Under the pieces are notes generated by a model. It worked only from the letters and a program-made list of their open reading frames with translations. It searched no databases and was not told where the DNA came from. This document shows positions 27,602 through 36,059 of a stretch of DNA of 64,000 bases, in pieces. The stretch lies in NCBI RefSeq assembly GCF_014635585.1, contig NZ_BMDC01000001.1, forward strand, positions 1 to 64,000. The letters run 5' to 3'. This DNA is from Rothia aerolata (GTDB lineage: Bacteria; Actinomycetota; Actinomycetes; Actinomycetales; Micrococcaceae). The position numbers were made by a program, and so were the translations under genes. Every line of letters starts with the position of its first letter. Position 1 is the stretch's first letter.

Positions 27602-29320
27602 CTAAGACCCGACTTTCAGCCCCCGCCAGCGGCTGATTGCCTGGTGGAGCTCAGCCACTCGAGGGAGCACCAAGTCCCCGCGCACCCGCGCGCTACTTTC
27701 GGCGCGGGCCCCGGCGGCTCCTACCAGTAGGTCGAGGCCCTGCTGCTGAAGTTGCTCAATCACCGTTAGGACGGCGCTGTGCAGGTGCCTGCCCTGAGTT
27801 GGGTTCTGCGGGCGGTCGAGTTCCCGGGCCACCAGCTCCAGTGCCAGGGCTATCGCGTTGGTTTGGCCGGCATCGACCAGCTGGGAAAGATAGCGTAGGT
27901 CCAGGTTTTCTTTGCCAATCTGTACCTGTTCAAGGCCCCGGCCCCGGGGCGGCTTACTGCCCCGGCTACCCCTCAGCGAAGCGGGAACAACACTGCGGCC
28001 GCTAGTAACCGCGCTATAGGAAGCAAAGTCAAAGTCAACCGGCTTAGCACGAGCACCGGCAATCTGATGGGCTCGATCGGTGACGTCTGAGGGCACGTAA
28101 GACCTCATAGCTATCACCGAATCGGCCACTCCAAAGAAGATGCCGCTACCACCCACCACCAAAATGGTGCTGACTCCCAGCTGGTCATAGAGAGCCCGCA
28201 CCCGGTCAACAAAGGGGGTAATGGGCTCGTGTTCGGCGGCAATCAGCTGTTTCATGGCTTGATCGCGAATCATGAAGTTGGTGGCCGAGGTGTCTTCGTC
28301 AATGAGCAGGGTTTTAGCGCCGATTTCCAGCGCCTCAGCAAGGTTGGCAGCCTGGGACGTAGAGCCAGAGGCATTGGCAGTGAAAAACCGCGAGGTATCG
28401 GCACCGCCGGGCAGATTATTGATAAAGGGGGAAATATCGGTTCCCGTAACAGCCCGGCCGTCCTCAGCCCGCACCATCGCGGCGGTGGGATCGGTGACCA
28501 CAAACTCCCGGCCGTCACCAGGCACATGAGAGTAGACCCCGCGTTCAATAGCGCGCAGCAGAGTAGATTTACCGTGAAAACCGCCACCGGCAATCAGGGT
28601 AATGCCCGCTCGCACTCCCATACCGGTAACCTCCCGGCCGCTGGGCAGACTAAACTTCACCCGAAATTCCTCGGGCGACTCAAAGGCAAGGGCAGAACGC
28701 AGGGGAGTATCACTATCCCCAGCAGACCGGGGTAAAATCGCGCCGTCCGCAACAAAAGCCACCAGCCCGCGCTCGCTAAGCTGCCCCTGCAGCGCGCTGA
28801 AGTCGGTGTAGGTTTCCACGTGCTCCCGCAGCTGCTCGGGGTCAAGACGCTCGCCCACGGCAGAGTATTTCACCAGGTCGAAAAGGCGCTCCCCGAGTAG
28901 CCGTGCGGCGAGCTTGCCCTTCACGCGCCGTCCCGCAGCGGGAAACTGAAAGGTAAACCGAACCTGCACCGCTGACTCACTAACCACCACTGAACTACGC
29001 GGCAGAATCTCCTGGCCCGGAGTCACAAAACCGTATTCACGCGGGCCCTGTCGAATCGCATCGGCGAGGTCGCGGGCTATAAAGTCGGCTGCTGCTACGC
29101 GCTGCTCAGCGCTGCGGGTCAGCTCGCCCGGCAGGGCGGTGGCCTGACGGGGAATCACCAGGTGCATGCGGGACGCCGGCGCGTAGGGGTCTGATTGCAC
29201 CTTATCGATGTGCAGGGTGAAAGTTCCGAAATCCCAGGCGCCGGTGAGCTGCTTGAGGGCACCGTAGGATTTACCGTCGAGGGAGTGAAGTTTCTTTCGG
29301 AACGTTTCAGATGTAGGCAT
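27602..29320 (-). CDS. ABC-class ATPase of the MRB1590-like family
   Basis: A soluble ATPase of 572 residues without membrane segments. The P-loop reads GGGFHGKSTLL near 248-258, and Walker B is KTLLIDEDTSATNFMIRD near 338-355, where the aspartates and the DTSATNF stretch are diagnostic of the ABC_ATPase (PF09818) family. The best-studied relative, MRB1590 of trypanosomes, binds RNA in the editing complex; the bacterial role is not known. The N-terminal 200 residues are the family's own domain. The segment around 460-480 is Arg/Gly-rich (SRGSKPPRGRG), consistent with nucleic-acid binding. GTGGAG precedes the ATG. Confidence 0.85.
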   Translation of the reverse strand: MPTSETFRKKLHSLDGKSYGALKQLTGAWDFGTFTLHIDKVQSDPYAPASRMHLVIPRQATALPGELTRSAEQRVAAADFIARDLADAIRQGPREYGFVTPGQEILPRSSVVVSESAVQVRFTFQFPAAGRRVKGKLAARLLGERLFDLVKYSAVGERLDPEQLREHVETYTDFSALQGQLSERGLVAFVADGAILPRSAGDSDTPLRSALAFESPEEFRVKFSLPSGREVTGMGVRAGITLIAGGGFHGKSTLLRAIERGVYSHVPGDGREFVVTDPTAAMVRAEDGRAVTGTDISPFINNLPGGADTSRFFTANASGSTSQAANLAEALEIGAKTLLIDEDTSATNFMIRDQAMKQLIAAEHEPITPFVDRVRALYDQLGVSTILVVGGSGIFFGVADSVIAMRSYVPSDVTDRAHQIAGARAKPVDFDFASYSAVTSGRSVVPASLRGSRGSKPPRGRGLEQVQIGKENLDLRYLSQLVDAGQTNAIALALELVARELDRPQNPTQGRHLHSAVLTVIEQLQQQGLDLLVGAAGARAESSARVRGDLVLPRVAELHQAISRWRGLKVGS

Positions 29321-29364
29321 GTCTCCACCCTACAGGTAAGACCCTCGCAGAACCCGCACGGGGA

Positions 29365-29417
29365 AAAAGAAAGGCAGGCCAACCTACAGCGTCAGAGACA
29401 CTGTAGGTTGCCTGCCT
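29365..29417 (-). terminator. Rho-independent terminator after glpK
   Basis: An inverted repeat of 17-18 bases with one bulged base (arms 29372-29389 and 29401-29417, core CCTACAG/CTGTAGG) is followed on the minus strand by a T-rich run. Confidence 0.85.
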
Positions 29418-29431
29418 AGAAGCAAGAATCC

Positions 29432-30991
29432 TTACTCGGTATCGGTATCTTCGTCTACCCAGTCCAGGGTCTTGGAGACTGCCTTCTTCCAGTTACGGTA
29501 CTGGCGTTCGATTTCTTCACGGTCATCGCAGGGCTCCCAGCGCTTGTCTTCGGCCCAGTTATCGATCACGTCCTGCTCGCCGTCCCAGAAGCCCACGGCA
29601 ATACCGGCGGCGTAGGCGGCACCCAGGGCGGTGGTTTCAATCACCTTGGGGCGAATCACGGGAACGCCCAGAACATCTGCCTGGAACTGCATAAGGAACT
29701 CGTTGGCGGTCATACCGCCGTCTACGCGTAGCTCACCCAGGTGAACCCCCACATCGGCGGCGTCGGCGTCCGCATTCATAGCGTCGAGCACTTCGCGGCT
29801 CTGCCAGGCCACAGACTCAAGAGCGGCGCGCACGAGGTGGGCACGGTTGACGAAGCGGGTCAGGCCGACGATGACGCCGCGGGCGTCGGAGCGCCAGTGG
29901 GGAGCGAAGAGGCCCGAGAAGGCAGGAACCACGTAGGCTCCGCCCGAATCCTCAACGCTGGTGGCAAGAACCTCTGACTCGGAGGCATCATCGATTATCT
30001 TGAGGTTATCGCGCAGCCATTGAATCAGGGAGCCGGTGACGGCAACGGAACCTTCCAGAGCATAGACGGGCTTCTGATCACCAATCTTGTAGGCAACGGT
30101 GGTGAGCAGACCGTTCTCAGAAATCACGGGCTCGTGGCCGGTGTTCATGAGCATGAAGTTACCGGTGCCGTAGGTGTTCTTTGCCATGCCCTTCTCGAAA
30201 GAGGCCTGGCCAAAGGTGGCAGCCTGCTGGTCGCCGAGAATACCGGCAATCGGAACACCGGGAAGCAGACCCTTCTGGCGGCCGTAGCCGTAGACCTCTG
30301 AGGAGGACTTGATTTCGGGCAGCATACTCATGGGGATTCCCATGTCTGCTGCAATGTTTTCGTCCCATTCCAGGGTACGGATGTTCATGAGCAGGGTGCG
30401 GGAGGCGTTGGTGACGTCGGTGACGTGCACGCCACCCTCTACGCCGCCGGTGATGTTCCACAGAACCCAGGTATCGGTGTTACCAAAGAGCAGGTCGCCG
30501 GCTTCAGCCTTTTCGCGAGCTCCCTCTACGTTGTCAAGAATCCACTTGACCTTGGGGCCCGAGAAGTAGGTGGCGAGGTTGAGGCCCACGATGTCATGGT
30601 AGATTCCGGACCCCTTATCGCCGCCAAGCTCATCGACGATCTTCTGGGTGCGGGTATCCTGCCAGACGATTGCGTTGTAGATGGGCTTGCCGGTCTTCTT
30701 ATCCCAGACCACGGCGGTCTCGCGCTGATTAGTAATGCCTACGGCTGCGATTTCGTGGTGGTTGACCTCGGCGCGGGAAAGGGCCTCACCGACCGACTTG
30801 CGGATGTTCTCCCAGATTTCCATGGGGTCGTGCTCAACCCAGCCAGCCCGGGGGAAAATCTGCTCGTGCTCGTGCTGGCCCACAGCAACAATTTCACCCT
30901 CTTTGTTGAAGAGGATAGCGCGGGAAGAGGTTGTTCCCTGGTCGATGGAGAGAATGTACTTCTTGCGATCGGGGAGTTCGGTCTTTGACAT
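29432..30991 (-). CDS. glpK: Glycerol kinase
   Basis: A protein of 519 residues that phosphorylates glycerol to sn-glycerol-3-phosphate. FGGY-kinase hallmarks: [12 protein letters not shown] near the N-terminus, [32 protein letters not shown] and the C-terminal [12 protein letters not shown] favour the ATG at 30991 over the GTG nine bases upstream because AAGGA lies 10 bases before the ATG and nearly touches the GTG. Follows glpF by 36 bases on the same strand and is ended by a terminator. Confidence 0.95.
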   Translation of the reverse strand: MSKTELPDRKKYILSIDQGTTSSRAILFNKEGEIVAVGQHEHEQIFPRAGWVEHDPMEIWENIRKSVGEALSRAEVNHHEIAAVGITNQRETAVVWDKKTGKPIYNAIVWQDTRTQKIVDELGGDKGSGIYHDIVGLNLATYFSGPKVKWILDNVEGAREKAEAGDLLFGNTDTWVLWNITGGVEGGVHVTDVTNASRTLLMNIRTLEWDENIAADMGIPMSMLPEIKSSSEVYGYGRQKGLLPGVPIAGILGDQQAATFGQASFEKGMAKNTYGTGNFMLMNTGHEPVISENGLLTTVAYKIGDQKPVYALEGSVAVTGSLIQWLRDNLKIIDDASESEVLATSVEDSGGAYVVPAFSGLFAPHWRSDARGVIVGLTRFVNRAHLVRAALESVAWQSREVLDAMNADADAADVGVHLGELRVDGGMTANEFLMQFQADVLGVPVIRPKVIETTALGAAYAAGIAVGFWDGEQDVIDNWAEDKRWEPCDDREEIERQYRNWKKAVSKTLDWVDEDTDTE

Positions 30992-31027
30992 AGTGTTCAC
31001 ATCCTTGTGATTGTTTTGTTTGAAAGT

Positions 31028-31828
31028 TTAGATGGCGAGCATCGCCGGTACAATAAGCGCGGCCAGAATGGCGCCGATAATGGGGCCCACCACGGGAACC
31101 CAGGCGTAGGCCCAGTCTGAGGAATCTTTATTCTTGATGGGCATCAGTGCGTGGGCGATACGGGGAGCGAGGTCACGGGCGGGGTTGATGGCGTAACCGG
31201 TGGGGGTACCCAGCGAGATACCGATGGCCAGCACAATCAGTGCCACACCCAGGGGGCCAAGTCCCGAAGGAGTCAGGCCCGAGCCTACCACGAAGCCCAC
31301 CAGAACAAAGGTGGCGATGATTTCGGTAAGCAGGTTCCAGCCATAGCTACGAATGGCAGGTGCCGTGCTGAAAATGCCACGAGTAGTGCCGGGCTCTGCT
31401 TCTTTGAAGTGGCCCCGGTAGGCAAGGAAAGCCAGCCAGGCACCGATAAAGGCACCGAGGAACTGACCTGCGAAGTAGATCAGCATGTTGGGCACGGTGG
31501 GGGCGACTCCTGGCGCGAAGTCGTTGCCCCCCACAAAGAGGCCAACGGTGACGGCGGGGTTCAGGTGGGCTCCGGAGGGTGCCGAGAGGTAGACCGCTGC
31601 GAAAACCGCCATAGCCCAGCCAAAAGCAATGAGAATCCAATCGTGATTGCGGGCTGCAGACTTGGGCAGGGTAACTGCCGCGCAGACGCCAGCTCCGAGA
31701 AGAATAAGTACTGCTGTACCCAGGGTTTCTGAGAGAAAGACTCCCCAGCCTGTGGCTTCTCCCGTTGCAGTAACAAGCGGGCTTGCGCCCTCGGCTAGGA
31801 GTGTGGCTGAAGTAAACAAATCACTCAC
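31028..31828 (-). CDS. glpF: Glycerol facilitator (aquaglyceroporin)
   Basis: A channel protein of 266 residues with six membrane helices and two NPA boxes: HLNPAVT and AINPARDLAPR. The Asp after NPAR is the mark of glycerol-conducting rather than water-only channels. The N-terminal 30 residues run longer than in E. coli GlpF. Located between glpD and glpK, so it should supply glycerol to the kinase. Confidence 0.93.
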   Translation of the reverse strand: MSDLFTSATLLAEGASPLVTATGEATGWGVFLSETLGTAVLILLGAGVCAAVTLPKSAARNHDWILIAFGWAMAVFAAVYLSAPSGAHLNPAVTVGLFVGGNDFAPGVAPTVPNMLIYFAGQFLGAFIGAWLAFLAYRGHFKEAEPGTTRGIFSTAPAIRSYGWNLLTEIIATFVLVGFVVGSGLTPSGLGPLGVALIVLAIGISLGTPTGYAINPARDLAPRIAHALMPIKNKDSSDWAYAWVPVVGPIIGAILAALIVPAMLAI

Positions 31829-31928
31829 GTGGCTTGTCCTTTCTGTGCCTTACCTAGATCAACAAACCAGTGAGCCCCGGAAGGTTGCGTCATTGGAAGA
31901 TTCCTAGGGTTTTGATATTGAATTATGG

Positions 31929-31967
31929 AAAAACGAGGTGGCAGAGCGGGCGGTTACCCGCTCTGCC
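31929..31967 (-). terminator. Terminator or attenuator between glpD and glpF
   Basis: A perfect 11-bp stem (GGCAGAGCGGG with CCCGCTCTGCC, loop 6) is followed on the minus strand, 5 bases later, by five T. It may end part of the glpD transcripts, so glpF-glpK could be expressed at a different level from glpD. Confidence 0.75.
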
Positions 31968-31983
31968 AAGGGGGAAGAACTGA

Positions 31984-33741
31984 TTAGCTCAGCTCTACAC
32001 GGGGTGCCACGTGACCTGAAGCAGCCAGCAGGCCGGTTGCCTCGGAGTCAGTCTGGCGGGTCTGGGCCTGGGCAATAGCTTCAACGCGCTGACCGTAGAG
32101 CTCCAGCTCGCGGGCAGCATCTGCCTCAGACCAGCCCAGTTCGGGGGCCATGATGGCCAGAATTTCCTCGGCTGAGGAAAGGCCGCGGTCGGTCTGTTCA
32201 AGGTCCAGGCGAACGCGACGAATCAGAACGTCCTCCAGGTGCAGGGCACCCTCTGCCCGTACAGCGTAGAGAACCTCTGCGCGCAGGAACTGAGGAGCGT
32301 GAGCCAGCGGCTTGCCCAGCTCAGCATAGGAGTCAATCAGGGCCAGAATCTCTGAAATCTCAGAACCGTAGCGTTCAAAGAGAGAGTCCATGCGGTCGGA
32401 AGTCCAACCGTGCTTCTGGGCAATCTTCTCTGAAGAAGCCAGAGCAGCTTGGTAACCGTCAGCGCCCACCAGCGGAATATTCTCGGTGATGGAGGGCTTG
32501 GACTTGGCTCGACCACCGAGCGCAAAGTCCACGGCGTCTTCTGCCATCACGCGGTAACCGGTGAGCTTACCGCCGGCGATGGCGCTCATACCGGGTGCAA
32601 CCTCGGTGACGGTGTGCTCGCGGGAAACCTTGGTTGAGGCGGTCTCGGAGCCTGACTTGAGCTTGGGCTGCAACAGCGGGCGCAGACCGGCGTAGGTTGA
32701 AATGACGTCGTCGCGGGTCAGCTCGTTTTCTAGGAGCTTGTTGGCCTGCATAATGACGTAGTCAATGTCTTTTTCGGTGGCAACGGGGTTCTCAATATCC
32801 TCGTGGTAGGGGGTATCGGTGGTGCCGATAATCCAGTAGCGCTGCCAGGGGATAATGAAGAGAACCGACTTCTCGGTCATGGTGAAGATACCGCTGGTTG
32901 CCTTAATGCGGTCGCGGGGAACAATAATGTGAATACCCTTGGAAGCGAGAACCTTCAGGCCTGTGTCTTCGTTGGCCAGGGCCTCGGATTCCTCGGTCCA
33001 AACACCGGTGGCGTTGATAATGTGGTTGGCCTTGATATCGCGTTCGGTGCCGGTCTCCAGATCGCGGACGGTTGCGCCGATTACCTTACCGGCGGCGTCC
33101 TTATTAACCCGTACCACCTGGGTGCGGGAGGCAGCCAGAGCGCCGTAGCCGGAGGCGGTGCGTACCAAATCGACTACCAGACGCGCGTCGTCCACACGGG
33201 CGTCGTAGAACTGAATGGCGCCGGTGAAGACAGAGTTCTTGATGTCGGGGAAGATTTCCTTGGTGCCCTTCTTGGTGAAGTGGCGCTGGGCAGGAACGGT
33301 CTTCTTGCCGCGGGCACCAGCAAAAGCCATGGCGTCGTACATACCGATTCCCACAGCCGAGTAAGCGCGCTCAATCACGGGCATCTTCAGCGGCCAGAGG
33401 AAGGGCTGAGCCTTAACCAGGTGGGGAGCAATCTTATTGAGCAATAGACCGCGTTCCCTCAGAGACTCTGCAACCAGCTTGAAGTCGAGGTTGTAGAGGT
33501 AGCGCAGGCCGCCGTGCACCAGCTTGGAAGACCAGGCCGAGGTGCCCGCAGCCCAGTCGCCGGCCTCAACGATTCCGGTGCGCAGACCGCGGGTAGCGGC
33601 GTCCAGGGCAATACCGGCACCGGTTACACCGCCGCCGATCACCAAAATATCAAGGCCCTCGGAGTCAGACATAGCGTCGAGAGCCGCAGCGCGGGAGGCC
33701 GCGGTGAGCTTAGAATTGTGGGCAAACTGTGTGGTGGACAT
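31984..33741 (-). CDS. glpD: Glycerol-3-phosphate dehydrogenase (FAD)
   Basis: A membrane-associated flavoprotein of 585 residues that oxidises glycerol-3-phosphate to dihydroxyacetone phosphate and passes electrons to quinone. FAD-binding GGGVTGAGIALDAATRG is near 33-49, followed by SKLVHGGLRYL and the C-terminal GGKLTGYRVMAEDAV. The frame extends upstream, but the ATG at 33741 (MSTTQF) has GAAAGGGG about 8 bases before it and gives the usual length. Divergent from the SorC-type regulator. Confidence 0.94.
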   Translation of the reverse strand: MSTTQFAHNSKLTAASRAAALDAMSDSEGLDILVIGGGVTGAGIALDAATRGLRTGIVEAGDWAAGTSAWSSKLVHGGLRYLYNLDFKLVAESLRERGLLLNKIAPHLVKAQPFLWPLKMPVIERAYSAVGIGMYDAMAFAGARGKKTVPAQRHFTKKGTKEIFPDIKNSVFTGAIQFYDARVDDARLVVDLVRTASGYGALAASRTQVVRVNKDAAGKVIGATVRDLETGTERDIKANHIINATGVWTEESEALANEDTGLKVLASKGIHIIVPRDRIKATSGIFTMTEKSVLFIIPWQRYWIIGTTDTPYHEDIENPVATEKDIDYVIMQANKLLENELTRDDVISTYAGLRPLLQPKLKSGSETASTKVSREHTVTEVAPGMSAIAGGKLTGYRVMAEDAVDFALGGRAKSKPSITENIPLVGADGYQAALASSEKIAQKHGWTSDRMDSLFERYGSEISEILALIDSYAELGKPLAHAPQFLRAEVLYAVRAEGALHLEDVLIRRVRLDLEQTDRGLSSAEEILAIMAPELGWSEADAARELELYGQRVEAIAQAQTRQTDSEATGLLAASGHVAPRVELS

Positions 33742-33754
33742 GAACATAACCCCT

Positions 33755-33781
33755 TTCAAATTAACGTTATTTACATTTGAA
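33755..33781. promoter_or_regulatory. Inverted repeat between glpD and its likely regulator
   Basis: TTCAAAT (33755-33761) and ATTTGAA (33775-33781) form a perfect 7-bp inverted repeat with a 13-base spacer containing TAACGTTA. It overlaps the glpD leader and lies about 60 bases from the regulator's start, a natural position for an operator serving both divergent genes. Confidence 0.55.
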
Positions 33782-33840
33782 CAACGTATGGTAGTTATGA
33801 CCAAAACTTTTGAACGGATTTTCAAGAGGCCTGAAGAAAA

Positions 33841-34788
33841 GTGAACGAACGTAATGCTCAGGCCTATCAGGCGGCTGACCTCTACTATATGCGGGGGATG
33901 ACGACGGAGGCTGTGGCGGAAGAGTTAGGAACTTCCCGCGCTACGGTTTCTCGGCTGCTGAGGCACGCTCGTGAAAGCGGCATTGTACAGATTCGCCTCA
34001 ACGAGAATCTCAAGCCTAAGAGTCAGCTTTCCCAGTCCCTGTCTGCCCGCTTCAAAATCAATGTAAACGTGGTCAATACGACCGCCGACATGAGCCCTAT
34101 GGGCAGAATAGAGCTGGTTTCCCGCGAAGGTGCCAAACTGCTTGATTCCCTCATCGACCACGGCACGGTGGTGGGGGTTGCCTGGGGATCCACCGTGACC
34201 GAGGTGGCTAAGTATCTCCCCACCCGGCCGCTCAAAGACGTGGTGGTGGTTCAGCTCAACGGTGCAGGCAACGCCCGACACACCGGCATTCCCTACTCCG
34301 GTATTATCCTGGGCTCAATTGCCCACGCCTATAACGCCTACATGGTGCATTTTCCGGTACCAGCCTTTTTTGACCACGCCTCAACCCGCGAGGCCATGTG
34401 GCAGGAGCGCAGTATTCAGGGGGTTCTGAAGACCCAGCAGAAGGCGGACGTCGCCCTCTTTGGTATCGGTGCCTTTGGCGGGGCGGTGCCCTCCCACGTG
34501 TATTCGGGCGGTTATTTTGACGCCGCCGAGCAGGCAGACTTGCGTGCCCACGGGGTGGTGGGGGATATGTGTACGGTTCTGCTTCGAGAAGACGGAACCT
34601 ATGCGGACCTTGAGGTTAACGCCCGGGCTTCCGGACCCAGCCCCAACAATCTTGCCAAGATTAAGCGGCGGATTGCGGTGGTTTCGGGCAACCACCGCCT
34701 CAAGGCCCTCCGCGGTGCCTTAGAAACCGGGGCGATTACCGATTTGGTGGTCGATACCCAGCTGGCGCAGGCATTGGCTGGCTCCTAG
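33841..34788 (+). CDS. SorC/DeoR-like sugar-binding transcriptional regulator
   Basis: A protein of 315 residues with an N-terminal helix-turn-helix (about 10-50, MTTEAVAEELGTSRATVSRLLRHA) and a C-terminal SorC-type effector domain (about 60-312), marked by GVAWGSTVTEVAKYL and DVALFGIGAFGG. Such domains bind phosphorylated sugars. Being divergent from glpD, it most likely controls the glpD-glpF-glpK genes with glycerol-3-phosphate or DHAP as effector. This is an inference from position. GTG start. Confidence 0.82.
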   Translation: MNERNAQAYQAADLYYMRGMTTEAVAEELGTSRATVSRLLRHARESGIVQIRLNENLKPKSQLSQSLSARFKINVNVVNTTADMSPMGRIELVSREGAKLLDSLIDHGTVVGVAWGSTVTEVAKYLPTRPLKDVVVVQLNGAGNARHTGIPYSGIILGSIAHAYNAYMVHFPVPAFFDHASTREAMWQERSIQGVLKTQQKADVALFGIGAFGGAVPSHVYSGGYFDAAEQADLRAHGVVGDMCTVLLREDGTYADLEVNARASGPSPNNLAKIKRRIAVVSGNHRLKALRGALETGAITDLVVDTQLAQALAGS

Positions 34789-34844
34789 AAAGCGTTTAGG
34801 CGACTCGATGAAACAGGGTCATCTGCACGGGCTGCCATGATCGC

Positions 34845-34960
34845 CGAGTGGCCATTTATAGACCGTTTTTCTCCGATTTTCGGTATAAAAATGGCCACTC
34901 GAAGAAGCTCGATAGGTAAAGTACACGTTTCTTCTTGTCGGGTTGACGTAGGTACACCTG
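34845..34960. repeat. Intergenic repeat element, degraded copy (hairpin plus two units)
   Basis: The left part is an inverted repeat with 21-base arms (34845-34865 and 34881-34901, two mismatches) around a 15-base loop (TTTTTCTCCGATTTT). The same hairpin with the identical loop is at 47101-47157. After it come two units related to GGTACAAG, spaced 31 bases apart (AGTACACG at 34920, GGTACACC at 34951); the first shares the GTTTCTTCTTG stretch with the second copy. The element lies between the stops of the sorC-type and lysR genes and may also work as a bidirectional terminator. Confidence 0.75.
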
Positions 34961-34980
34961 TATTCCCTGGCCACTCTTTT

Positions 34981-35895
34981 CTATTCTGCTTCGGCCAAGG
35001 TGTGGGGGAGTTGGTTGGTAGCCTTTTTCAGGGCGGCTCTGAGGGCTAAGATAGCCGGCGCCTCAATGCTGTCTTTGCGCACCGCCGTGTAGATTTTCCG
35101 CTGCGGCCTGCCGGGTAGTTCGATGAGCTTAATGCCGAAGTCGGCTGGCAGAGAAGAAGTCGCCAGAGAGGGCAGAATTGCCGCGGCAAAACCCTCTTTG
35201 ACCAAACGGCAGTGCATAAGCAAATCTTCAATGTCAAAGTGAACCTGCGGCTCAAAACCGGCCTCCCTGCACTTGTTAATCGCCCACTGCCGGGAGGTGT
35301 TGTGGCTGCCCTCCAGTACCCAGGGGAGGACGGCGGCGTCCTGCAAATTCTCTACTGGCGAGTCTGCCGCAACCGCCAGATGTAGCGGGTCGCTGGTGAG
35401 GAACTGTAGCTCAAGGTCATCGTGTTCGGGGGCAAAGCGTCCGGGATAGGTCTCGGCAATCACCAGGTCGAATTGGCGGGAGCGAGTGAGTTCCAGGCCG
35501 GTTTCGGGGTCAATCTGGTCTACCACCAGGTTTACCTTGGGGGCGGTATGGGCTAGCTCAATCAGGGTTGGGGTTAGCAGAGCCATAGCGGCTGACTGAA
35601 AGATGGCAATGCGCAGGGTGCCGGAGGGCTCGCCGGAAAGCTGGGCAATTTTGGTGGCGGTGGCGTCTAGCTCCCGAAAGATGCTGTGGGCTCCCTCTGC
35701 AACAATGCGGCCCGCCTCGGTGAGCTGAACGGAGCGGCCCACCTTTTGTATTAGGGGAGCGCCCACTTCTTTTTCCAGGGCTGTCATTTGCTGAGAAATC
35801 GCCGACGGCGTGAGGTGGAGAACGCGCGCGGCGGCGGCGAGGGTGCCGCGCTCTTTGATCTCAAGGAGCATGTTGAGGCGACGGATGTCGTACAC
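34981..35895 (-). CDS. LysR-family transcriptional regulator, likely controls putA
   Basis: A protein of 304 residues with a winged helix-turn-helix at about 3-62 (TLAAAARVLHLTPSAISQQMTALEKEVG) and a LysR substrate-binding domain (about 90-300). The effector is not visible from sequence. The GTG start faces putA across 164 bases, and LysR proteins usually regulate the divergent neighbour, so control of proline catabolism is likely. This is an inference from position. Confidence 0.85.
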   Translation of the reverse strand: MYDIRRLNMLLEIKERGTLAAAARVLHLTPSAISQQMTALEKEVGAPLIQKVGRSVQLTEAGRIVAEGAHSIFRELDATATKIAQLSGEPSGTLRIAIFQSAAMALLTPTLIELAHTAPKVNLVVDQIDPETGLELTRSRQFDLVIAETYPGRFAPEHDDLELQFLTSDPLHLAVAADSPVENLQDAAVLPWVLEGSHNTSRQWAINKCREAGFEPQVHFDIEDLLMHCRLVKEGFAAAILPSLATSSLPADFGIKLIELPGRPQRKIYTAVRKDSIEAPAILALRAALKKATNQLPHTLAEAE

Positions 35896-35984
35896 GGGTA
35901 AGCCCTTTCACAAGCGGAAAAATTTATTAAGTAATACTAAACTGTTTTCGCAAGAAAGATTCACATTTCCTAATCGTGTGTTTC

Positions 35985-36001
35985 TGACCATAACGTGGTC
36001 A
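35985..36001. promoter_or_regulatory. TGACCA-N5-TGGTCA inverted repeat upstream of putA
   Basis: A 6-bp inverted repeat with 5-base spacer lies 59 bases before putA. It has the T-N11-A type layout used by LysR regulators and is a candidate site for the divergent LysR protein. Confidence 0.45.
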
Positions 36002-36059
36002 AATAGAGGCAAAGAGTTCATGATGAGCCGGGCTAGCCCCGGGGAATAGGAGCCGAACA

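Noticed and set aside
33742-33825. N-terminal extension of GlpD
   Set aside because: It overlaps the divergent control region and its inverted repeat; ATG 33741 has a good ribosome site and gives the normal length.
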